NCBI GenBank assembly: GCA_034680345.1
Contig: JAXISZ010000002.1
Location: forward strand, 1 to 64,000
From: SXZD01 sp034680345
GTDB lineage: Bacteria > Pseudomonadota > Gammaproteobacteria > Burkholderiales > Burkholderiaceae_B
Reading direction: 5' to 3'
DNA: 64,000 nt
Numbering within the stretch: position 1 is the stretch's first letter; each line of letters opens with the position of its first letter. A program made the translations under genes and the position numbers. This document shows positions 1 through 7,167 of the stretch, piece by piece. Under the pieces are notes generated by a model. The model saw only the letters and a list, made by a program, of their open reading frames with translations. It made no database searches and was not told where the DNA came from.

Positions 1-89
1 ATCACTCTCATATTTTACAAATTAGAGGAGAAAGTTATCGTATTAAAGAAAAGAAACAAGCTGGATTGATGGATAAAAATAAAGAGTAG
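1..89 (+). CDS. istB: IstB-like transposition helper ATPase, C-terminal fragment
   Basis: Only the last 28 codons are visible, read in the frame 3-89 and ending in TAG. The peptide contains ILQIRGESYRIKEKKQAGL, close to the usual IstB C-terminus, where a hydrophobic strand is followed by GxSYRLREK(R/K)xAGL. IstB is the AAA+ ATPase partner of the IS21 transposase IstA. The gene starts left of the window, so whether it is intact cannot be judged. The repeat-bearing IS end follows the stop codon immediately, which fits the IS21 gene order (istA, istB, right end). Confidence 0.72.
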   Translation, partial: HSHILQIRGESYRIKEKKQAGLMDKNKE

Positions 90-140
90 TGGATCACTTT
101 TAAATTGTTGGGGTGGATCACTATTGGATTGTTGTTGACA
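1..140 (+). mobile_element. Right end of an IS21-family insertion sequence
   Basis: The window opens inside an insertion sequence. An istB-like reading frame ends at 87-89. Directly after it are two 22-base direct repeats, 89-110 and 113-134, both starting GTGGATCACT and ending ATTGTTG, spaced 24 bases start to start. The element appears to end at about 140 in GTTGTTGACA, whose reverse complement begins TGTCAACAAC; IS21-family ends are typically TG...CA with several internal copies of such a transposase-binding repeat. The exact boundary could be 140 or 142, and the left end and any target duplication lie outside the window. Confidence 0.75.
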
Positions 141-335
141 CAATGAGTATGCATTGGTTACACTAGCGGCGACTGACGGCAAGACTGGTTTAAATGTCTT
201 TCAGTTGGATCGATTGATTTGCTTTGGGGACGCTTAAAATAACCAGTTTGTTATGGTTGATGCGCACCTCAATAGGCTTATACTAAGGTTAGATTTTTCA
301 TGTGAATTGACGGTTAACGTTTTAAATTAAAAAAG

Positions 336-2624
336 TCACCGCCTACGAACCGTAAAAACCCCTTTAATATCTTGTAATTCGTTAACCAATTGTTGCAATT
401 GTTGCGCATGGTGAATTTCAACTGTAAATTGCATATGCGCTTGGGCTTTGCGCGACACTGTTTTTACTCCCACCACATTGGTGCGTTGGCGTGCAAATAC
501 TTCGGTAATGTCTTTAAGCAACCCTTGCCTGTCGTTGGCTTGCACAATAATATCAGCCATGTAGATGCCGCTTTGTTGATTGCCCCAAGTGGTTTCAATT
601 AAACGTTCGGGCTGTAGTTTTGCCACTTCTGTTAAATTGGGGCAGCCCACACGGTGTATTGAAATACCTTTGCCACGGGTAACAAACCCTACAATTGGGT
701 CAGGCGGCAAGGGGCGGCAGCATTTGGCCAGTTGGGTGAGTAAAGCGTCCACGCCCACAACCAACACATCAGATTCATTGGCGGCATGGTCTGCGCGTTT
801 GCGTCGGGTATTGGTGATAATCTGTTCTGGGTTGTGTTCTGTTGTGGTGTTGGGTTCGTTGTGGTTCAGAGCGTGTTCAATGGTACGGGCTTTAATTTCA
901 TCGCGGGCCAAGGCACTGTAAAGGGCTTCGGGGTCGTTAAACCCCAAAAGCTGGGCGAGATTGTCATGCGCTTGGTTGGTTTGGCCGATGCGTTGTAGTT
1001 CACGTTCAACCTGTGTTTTACCCCGCTCTAAGGTTTCTTTAAGCTCTTGTTGAGCAAACCAGTGGCGTACTTTGGTTCGAGCACGTGTACTGGCCAAATA
1101 CCCCAAACTGGGGTTTAGCCAGTCGCGTGACGGATGTTTGGGTTGGTCGCCACGGGCCGTGATAATTTCGATGGTTTGCCCATTTTGTAAGGTATGGTTC
1201 AATGGCACCATGGTGTTGTCAACTTTGGCACCTCGGCATTTATGGCCAATGTCGGTGTGTACGTGGTATGCAAAATCAAGTGGGGTGCTGCCTTTAGGCA
1301 GTTCAATCACACGACCTTGAGGGGTAAAAACGTAAATATTGTCGTCTAATGTGACATTGCGCAAGCGTTCAGACCATGCCGAGCTGGCCACTATTGTATT
1401 GGTTACAACACTTTTCCAGTCAAGTAACTGGCGCAACCACGCCATGCGTTGTTCAGTTTGGTTTTGTGGGTGGTTATGACCACTGTAAGCCGCAGGCCCC
1501 AGTTCTTTATACAGCCAGTGGGCCGCCATCCCGTATTCTGCAAATTCGTGCATGTCGCGGGTGCGTATTTGTATTTCTAGGCTTCGCCCTGCACTGTCTT
1601 GTATTACAGTATGTAAGGACTGGTAGCCGTTGTGTTTGGGTTTGGCAATGTAATCATCAAATTCTTCGGCAACAGGTGTGCCTAACGTGTGCACCAAGGA
1701 TAGCGCTTGGTAGCAAGTTTTAACATCTTCAACAATAATGCGGCAAGCGCGAACATCATAGAGCTCATCAAATTTTAAGTTTTTACCCTGCATTTTGTTA
1801 TAAATGCTGTAGATGTGTTTGGGGCGTCCTGTAACATCAGCCACAATGTTTTGTTCTGTCAGTTTTTGGCGTAAGTCGGCAACCGCTTGCACAATGAAGT
1901 GTTCTCTTTGCGTGCGTTTTTCGTCAATCATGCGTGCAATGTTTTTGTAAATGCGCGGTTGCAGTAACCGAAATGACAAATCTTCTAATTCCCATTTAAT
2001 TCGCCACAACCCTAGGCGGTTGGCCAAAGGCGCATACAAATCTAGGGTTTCTTGAGCGTGCAGTTGCGCCATGGGCCATAAAGGCCCTTGTTGCGTTTTA
2101 ATATCGCTGATGGCCGCAAAGTATCGCAAGGTTTGTAATTGGCCGCATAAGCGAATAAGCACCACACGCACGTCGCTGGCCATTGCCAGTAACATTTTTC
2201 TGAGTACTTCAATTTGGTTGGCCCATAAAGCGGTTGCATTGGCAGCGGTTTGCCGAAATTGCCCGCCATGCAAAATGCTACGCAGTTTGAACAATTGATT
2301 TAAATTGTTCAGCAACAGGTTGGTGTCTTGCCCAAAACGGGGTGGGGGAGGGGGTTCTTGTGTGTGGGCAAATAAAAAAATAGGCGCTATAAACCCAGTA
2401 ATTCGAGTGGCTACGTCGGTGTTGAGGTTGGCCAATTCTGCGGCAGTTGCCAGCATATGGCTTAAGGCGGGCTGGCCCGTCTCAAGGGTTTGGTTTAACG
2501 CCAGTTCGGCTCCGTAAGCTAGGGCTTGCCGCATTAGCGTGGTTTCTTGTTCGTTAAGGTTTGCCAATACCTGTTGTGTTTTGTCTTCAGTGTTGGCGCC
2601 GGAGCCGCTAATGATTGAAACCAT
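336..2624 (-). CDS. relA: RelA-type (p)ppGpp synthetase
   Basis: A 762-residue RelA/SpoT-family protein that makes the stringent-response alarmone (p)ppGpp from ATP and GTP/GDP when uncharged tRNA stalls ribosomes. The N-terminal hydrolase-like region (about 50-200) lacks the HDxxED motif, so it is probably inactive. The synthetase domain follows (about 250-375) with YDVRACRIIV and EFDDYIAKPKHNGYQSLH; EFDD (321-324) is the acidic signature of monofunctional RelA enzymes, where bifunctional SpoT/Rel proteins carry RxKD. A TGS domain (about 427-488), a conserved CCRPLPPDPI segment and a C-terminal ACT domain complete the usual layout. It lies 42 bases downstream of the alpha/beta hydrolase gene and is the last gene of the minus-strand run before the IS21 end. 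No terminator is obvious downstream. Confidence 0.95.
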   Translation of the reverse strand: MVSIISGSGANTEDKTQQVLANLNEQETTLMRQALAYGAELALNQTLETGQPALSHMLATAAELANLNTDVATRITGFIAPIFLFAHTQEPPPPPRFGQDTNLLLNNLNQLFKLRSILHGGQFRQTAANATALWANQIEVLRKMLLAMASDVRVVLIRLCGQLQTLRYFAAISDIKTQQGPLWPMAQLHAQETLDLYAPLANRLGLWRIKWELEDLSFRLLQPRIYKNIARMIDEKRTQREHFIVQAVADLRQKLTEQNIVADVTGRPKHIYSIYNKMQGKNLKFDELYDVRACRIIVEDVKTCYQALSLVHTLGTPVAEEFDDYIAKPKHNGYQSLHTVIQDSAGRSLEIQIRTRDMHEFAEYGMAAHWLYKELGPAAYSGHNHPQNQTEQRMAWLRQLLDWKSVVTNTIVASSAWSERLRNVTLDDNIYVFTPQGRVIELPKGSTPLDFAYHVHTDIGHKCRGAKVDNTMVPLNHTLQNGQTIEIITARGDQPKHPSRDWLNPSLGYLASTRARTKVRHWFAQQELKETLERGKTQVERELQRIGQTNQAHDNLAQLLGFNDPEALYSALARDEIKARTIEHALNHNEPNTTTEHNPEQIITNTRRKRADHAANESDVLVVGVDALLTQLAKCCRPLPPDPIVGFVTRGKGISIHRVGCPNLTEVAKLQPERLIETTWGNQQSGIYMADIIVQANDRQGLLKDITEVFARQRTNVVGVKTVSRKAQAHMQFTVEIHHAQQLQQLVNELQDIKGVFTVRRR

Positions 2625-2666
2625 ATATTAAAACCATCGTGTGATGGTTGGCTGCGTCGTTGTTAT

Positions 2667-3554
2667 TTAAGTGGCATACTCAAAAATAAAACGATCAATC
2701 CAATCCATTTGTTCTGTTTGCATAAGCGTGGGGGCGTGGCCCACACCCTGGGCTTGTATCAGTTGTGCTTTGGGGCCACGTTGGGTCATGGCTTGGGCTG
2801 TTTCAAGACTGAGTAGGTCAGATTTTTCGCCACGAATTAGTAATGTGGGGGTGCTGATGTTGTCGTAGAGCTGCCATAGCTGCGCCTCGTTAAGTGGTAT
2901 TTGTTCTGCCTTCATTTGCTCAAAGGCATGGGCTATATTGGGGTCGTAGTGCAACACCCATTGCTTGTTTTTTTCTTGCACTACGTAACGGGTTAAGGTT
3001 TGCCATTGCTGCTCAGAGTGATGGCCAAAGGGTTGGTGTATGTGTTTAATATAATTAAGCGCGTGTTCAAATGTATCAAATGCTTGGGTTTTCCCCACAT
3101 ATTGCCCTATGCGTTGCAGCGCTTGAAAATTCAAAGCAGGGCCCACATCATTGAGAATGAGTTTGTTGATGGGGTGCTTTTTTAGACTACACAATGCCAT
3201 ACCAATTAAACCACCCATGGACGTGCCCAGCCAGTCGATGCGTGTGGCTTTTAGATGGGCCAGCAAAGGCTCAATGGCATTGAGATAAATTGGCACGCTG
3301 TAGAGTTCGGGGGTGGGTAGCCAGTCGGACAATCCACGCCCCGGCATATCTGGCGCTACCACCCGAACCTTGCCGGCTAAACGTTGGGCTAGGGTGTCGA
3401 AGTCTTGGCCATTGCGTGTTAAACCATGCACACAAAGTAACACATGGGGGTTGTTTGGGTTGCCCCATTGCCTGTAAGCTAAGCGATGTAAACCAGTTGG
3501 GCTTAACCATTGAATGGTGTTTATTTGCGCAGCGTGGTTTGTGGCGTGTGTCAT
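2667..3554 (-). CDS. Alpha/beta hydrolase
   Basis: A 295-residue single-domain alpha/beta hydrolase, probably cytoplasmic since no signal peptide is visible. It has the oxyanion-hole region HGLTRNG (from residue 43), the nucleophile elbow GTSMGG with Ser112, and plausible triad partners Asp246 (in LIRGEKSDLLS) and His273 (GVGHAP). The substrate cannot be read from the sequence. The start overlaps the end of the Anbu gene by 4 bases (ATGA, 3551-3554), so translation is probably coupled, tying this enzyme to the Anbu cluster. It may be a promiscuous esterase or act on a product of that cluster; this is inference. Confidence 0.85.
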   Translation of the reverse strand: MTHATNHAAQINTIQWLSPTGLHRLAYRQWGNPNNPHVLLCVHGLTRNGQDFDTLAQRLAGKVRVVAPDMPGRGLSDWLPTPELYSVPIYLNAIEPLLAHLKATRIDWLGTSMGGLIGMALCSLKKHPINKLILNDVGPALNFQALQRIGQYVGKTQAFDTFEHALNYIKHIHQPFGHHSEQQWQTLTRYVVQEKNKQWVLHYDPNIAHAFEQMKAEQIPLNEAQLWQLYDNISTPTLLIRGEKSDLLSLETAQAMTQRGPKAQLIQAQGVGHAPTLMQTEQMDWIDRFIFEYAT

Positions 3555-4384
3555 TGTTGCGATTGCTGAAATTCTTGCACCAAATTGCCCTGTGTTGCGT
3601 TGTGTTCTGTAGGGTTAAGCAGTGGCACTGGGTTTGAGTGGTTGTTGTCGCTAGACAAGGCATGCCAGTTGGGGTTGTCCAGTTCGCCAAACACCTGTTT
3701 AAGGCGCATGCCCCAGGTGTTGCGAATGTAAGCCATATAGGCGTTGCGTTGGTCTATGCTGGCAAAACGGGTGACAGCCAGAGTGTTGGTTTCATAGCAC
3801 AATAAATCTAGCGGCATGCCCACTGATAAGTTAGACCTTAGGGTTGAGTCCATGGAAATGAGCGCACATTTGGTGGCTTCATCCAGCGAGGTTTCGGGTC
3901 GAATGACACGGTCTAAAATAGGTTTACCATATTTGGCTTCGCCAATTTGAAAGTATAGGTTTTCGTTGCACGATTCAATGAAATTGCCCGCAGAGTATAT
4001 TAAAAATAACCGTGGCGGCTCGTTGCGAATTTGTCCACCTAAAATAATATTACAATTAAAATCAATATTGAATTTGGCTAAACTGGCGCCATCAACTTGG
4101 TGAACCTCGCGCACTGCTTCGCCTAGCAAACGTGCACAGTCGAACATGGTGGGGGCGTTGCGAATATCGTCTCCTTGGCTGGAGATTTTGTTCATAACCA
4201 CTTGTTTCACAGCTTGTGAAATAGCAAGATTGCCTGCAGTCATCATCACTAAAACACGCTCGCCAGTTTGTTCTATGACGTGCATTTTACGAAAGGTGCT
4301 GATGTGATCTACTCCCGCATTGGTTCGGGAGTCTGCTAGAAAAACAATGCCTGAATCTAAGCGAATAGCCACACAGTAAGTCAT
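3551..4384 (-). CDS. Anbu, proteasome-like (HslV-related) peptidase
   Basis: A 277-residue protein of the Ntn-hydrolase/proteasome beta fold, matching Anbu (ancestral beta subunit). After removal of Met1, Thr becomes the N-terminal nucleophile (MTYCVAIRLDSGIVFLADSR). The ADSRTNAG motif and Lys33 in TFRKMHV match the Asp17/Lys33 catalytic pair of HslV and proteasome beta subunits. There is no propeptide. Anbu proteins form ring or helical oligomers in the cytoplasm, and their natural substrates are not settled. Upstream on the same strand are alpha-E and circularly permuted ATP-grasp genes, the usual Anbu partners. It overlaps the hydrolase gene by 4 bases downstream. A 201-base gap separates it from alpha-E, so it may have its own promoter. 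Confidence 0.92.
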   Translation of the reverse strand: MTYCVAIRLDSGIVFLADSRTNAGVDHISTFRKMHVIEQTGERVLVMMTAGNLAISQAVKQVVMNKISSQGDDIRNAPTMFDCARLLGEAVREVHQVDGASLAKFNIDFNCNIILGGQIRNEPPRLFLIYSAGNFIESCNENLYFQIGEAKYGKPILDRVIRPETSLDEATKCALISMDSTLRSNLSVGMPLDLLCYETNTLAVTRFASIDQRNAYMAYIRNTWGMRLKQVFGELDNPNWHALSSDNNHSNPVPLLNPTEHNATQGNLVQEFQQSQQ

Positions 4385-4515
4385 GATGCCCTAAGGTTGT
4401 TGTTTAATTGTATTGTAACTGCCTTACGCGTGTGTGCAATCATTCTTTTTAATTGCGTGTGTCTGTGGCTATACGTCACACAGTTGTTTTTTTGTATGAG
4501 TTTAAAGCGCTTCAT
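4381..4515 (-). CDS. Possible small basic ORF coupled to Anbu
   Basis: In the 201-base gap between alpha-E and Anbu there is a 44-codon reading frame starting ATG at 4515 and ending TGA at 4381. The stop overlaps the Anbu start in an ATGA arrangement. The predicted peptide begins MKRFKLIQKNN and is rich in Lys, Arg, His, Thr and Gln. A GGGGA stretch lies just upstream of the ATG and could serve as a ribosome binding site. I recognise no family. It may be a chance frame; the only arguments for it are the coupling-like overlap and the possible Shine-Dalgarno. Confidence 0.25.
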   Translation of the reverse strand: MKRFKLIQKNNCVTYSHRHTQLKRMIAHTRKAVTIQLNNNLRAS

Positions 4516-4585
4516 GGTCCCCACTAGGACAGGGTGCTAGCAGTACTGAAACCATGCTTTACCCTGAAAAAATGTTTATTAATGG

Positions 4586-5557
4586 TCAATTTAATGGCAC
4601 CAAAAAGTCATGGCTGATTTTATTGCCCAGTAAGCCAATTTTTTGCAAAAAATTAATTAAGTAGGCATGTAAACCAGTTATCAGTATGTCTTCAATTTCG
4701 CCAAATTGTAGTTCGCTTTGTAAGCGGCCCGCGTAGCGTAGGGTACTGTTTGAATGTTGGTTGGCAATGGCTTTTAGCTTTTCATTGACATTCTTAATAC
4801 ACCATAGTAGTGAACGTGGCATGTCGCCTCTTAAAATTAACAGCTCTGCAACACGGGTTGGTGTAATGGTGTCGCGGTACACCTTGCGGTAGGTTTCAAA
4901 GCTGGAGACTGAACGCAGCAAAGCAGCCCAATGGTAGTAGTCGCTTTGCGTGCTGTCTATGGGTGTGTGGCTTAGCCACGGGTTATATTGCCCATTTTGT
5001 GGACTATTATGGTATTTTACATCAAGCAGCCGTGCGGTGTTGTCTGCGCGTTCTAAAAAGCAGCCTAAGCCAATAAAATGAAAACTTTCATCACGCAGCA
5101 TCGTGCCATGGGTGACCCCACGCGATAAGTGCGAACGGTGCTTCACCCATTCAAAAAATTCACCCGTTTGTTTAAGTATTTCACCTTCTTTTGCAAATTT
5201 TTGTAATTCTAACCATGTGGTGTTGTGTGTTTCCCAAACTTCAGTGGTTAAGGTGCCGCGAACAGCGCGTGCGTTTTCTCTGGCCGCTTGTAGGCAGCTG
5301 AAAATGCTTGAAGGGTTGTTGGGGTTGATGGTCATGAACTCAAGCACATGTTGCGCTTTGGGCTGTTCGTATTGTTTGTGAAAACTTTGACGCAGGTTTG
5401 AAATAGACAATATGGCTTCCCAAATATTGTCTTGGGTGTTTTTGTTTTGTGGCAGTAAAACAGTTTGCAGGTTAACATCCAGCATGCGAGCGGTGTTTTC
5501 TGCGCGTTCTATGTAACGCGCCATCCAGTAGAGGTGGTCGGCTGTGCGGCTAAGCAT
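4586..5557 (-). CDS. Alpha-E domain protein (DUF403)
   Basis: A 323-residue, largely alpha-helical protein that starts MLSRTADHLYWMARYIERAENTAR, the typical opening of the alpha-E (DUF403) family, with a second related stretch GLGCFLERADNTARLLDVKYH around the middle. Both helices carry an ER(A)(E/D)NTAR-type pattern. The biochemical role is unknown. Across proteobacteria this family is encoded beside a circularly permuted ATP-grasp protein, Anbu and often a transglutaminase-like protease, and has been proposed to act in a peptide modification or synthesis system. Here it lies 16 bases downstream of the ATP-grasp gene, clearly in one transcript with it. Confidence 0.88.
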   Translation of the reverse strand: MLSRTADHLYWMARYIERAENTARMLDVNLQTVLLPQNKNTQDNIWEAILSISNLRQSFHKQYEQPKAQHVLEFMTINPNNPSSIFSCLQAARENARAVRGTLTTEVWETHNTTWLELQKFAKEGEILKQTGEFFEWVKHRSHLSRGVTHGTMLRDESFHFIGLGCFLERADNTARLLDVKYHNSPQNGQYNPWLSHTPIDSTQSDYYHWAALLRSVSSFETYRKVYRDTITPTRVAELLILRGDMPRSLLWCIKNVNEKLKAIANQHSNSTLRYAGRLQSELQFGEIEDILITGLHAYLINFLQKIGLLGNKISHDFLVPLN

Positions 5558-5573
5558 ATTAAAAATTCCTTTA

Positions 5574-6995
5574 TTATTCTAATACCCAAGTGTCTTTGGT
5601 ACCACCGCCTTGGCTGCTATTGACCACCAAGGAACCTGATTTAAGCGCTACGCGTGTTAAGCCACCTGGAACCATCAGCACATTTTCGCCACCGCTTAAT
5701 ACAAAAGGTCTTAGGTCAATGTGACAAGGCGCAATCCCTTGAGCAACATAGGTGGGGCAGGTCGACAGTGCTAATGTGGGTTGGGCAATGTAACGTTCTG
5801 GGTTTTTGATGAGTTTGTTTTTAAAGTCTGCCAATTCTTGTCGAGTTGCTGTTGGCCCCACCAACATGCCATATCCCCCCGCGCCGTGTACTTCTTTAAT
5901 AACCAGTTCTGGTAGACGCTCAAGCACTTCACGTAGGTGATTAGGTTGCCGACATTGCCAGGTGGGTACGTTGTTTAAAATGGGTTTTTCATCCAAATAA
6001 AATTCGATCATGTTTGGAACATAGGGGTAGATGGATTTGTCGTCGGCAATGCCTGTGCCTATCGCGTTGGCAATCGTAACTTGCCCAGCGCGATAGGCTG
6101 AGAGCAAACCCGCTACACCTAAGGTGGAGTCATGACGAAATACCAGTGGATCTAAAAAATCATCGTCTATGCGGCGGTAAATAACATCAACCCGCTGTGG
6201 ACCTTGCGTTGTGCGCATATATACTGTGTTTTTATCTACGAATAGGTCTTTGCCTTCTACCAATTCAATGCCCATTTGTTGGGCTAGAAATGCGTGTTCA
6301 AAATAGGCAGAATTGTAAATGCCGGGTGTTAGCACCACAGCGGTGGGCTGGTGCACGCCGTGTGGTGCAGCGGCTTGTAAGGTTTCTAGCAGTAAGTCGG
6401 GGTAATGTTCAACCGGTGCAATTTTATTGAGGCTAAATAAATCGGGAAATAAGCGCATCATCATTTTGCGATTTTCCAGCATATAGCTCACGCCAGAAGG
6501 TACTCGCAAATTGTCTTCCAGTACGTAAAATTCACCAGCGCCAGCACGCACTAAATCAATGCCTGCAATGTGGGCGTAAACCCCGTTGGGTACAGCAAGT
6601 TCACGCATTTCAGGGCGGTATTGTGCGTTCTTTAAAATAGCCTCTGCAGGAATAACACCTGCTTTTAAAATATATTGTTTGTGGTAAATGTCTTTTAGAA
6701 AAAGATTAATGGCGTTAACACGTTGTTTGAGGCCCAATTCTAATTGTTGCCATTCTTGGCTTGGAATAATGCGAGGAATGATGTCAAACGGGATTAAACG
6801 TTCTGTGCCCGCTTGGTCTCCGTAAACGGCAAATGTAATGCCGACTCGCCGAAAAATTAAATCGGCTTGAGCGCGGCGTTGGGCTAAGGTGTCTTGGCTT
6901 TGCTCTGTAAACCAATTGGCAAAGGTTTTGTAGTGTGCTCTAGGGCCACCTTGGGCGCTGTACATTTCGTTGAAGTATTCTGTCATTGCGGTCAT
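5574..6995 (-). CDS. Circularly permuted ATP-grasp protein (DUF404/DUF407 type)
   Basis: A 473-residue protein of the circularly permuted ATP-grasp family, predicted to form an amide-type bond with ATP. Recognisable family segments are EDNLRVPSGVSYMLENR (from residue 160), YRRIDDDFLDPLVF (273-286) and the glycine-rich KEVHGAGGYGMLVGP (from 367), which would cover the nucleotide. It is the first gene of the Anbu cluster; alpha-E follows after 16 bases. By comparison with related clusters it may act on a peptide or protein C-terminus, but no substrate is established. The start at 6995 gives MTAMTEYF; Met4 is an alternative. The 172 bases between this start and comEC probably hold the cluster promoter. 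Confidence 0.9.
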   Translation of the reverse strand: MTAMTEYFNEMYSAQGGPRAHYKTFANWFTEQSQDTLAQRRAQADLIFRRVGITFAVYGDQAGTERLIPFDIIPRIIPSQEWQQLELGLKQRVNAINLFLKDIYHKQYILKAGVIPAEAILKNAQYRPEMRELAVPNGVYAHIAGIDLVRAGAGEFYVLEDNLRVPSGVSYMLENRKMMMRLFPDLFSLNKIAPVEHYPDLLLETLQAAAPHGVHQPTAVVLTPGIYNSAYFEHAFLAQQMGIELVEGKDLFVDKNTVYMRTTQGPQRVDVIYRRIDDDFLDPLVFRHDSTLGVAGLLSAYRAGQVTIANAIGTGIADDKSIYPYVPNMIEFYLDEKPILNNVPTWQCRQPNHLREVLERLPELVIKEVHGAGGYGMLVGPTATRQELADFKNKLIKNPERYIAQPTLALSTCPTYVAQGIAPCHIDLRPFVLSGGENVLMVPGGLTRVALKSGSLVVNSSQGGGTKDTWVLE

Positions 6996-7167
6996 TGCAT
7001 TTATTGGTGTTGTGGTTATCGGATTTTTTTGTTCCTCGCTTTTTAGTGTAATTCAAGAACCGTGCCACCTCAATAGTTGGTTTTTGAGCTGTTGTTTAGC
7101 ACTGGATTGGTGCTTTTTAGGTGTTTCATGGACGGCATAGAATGTGCGTTTTTTGGGCGCTCAATGT

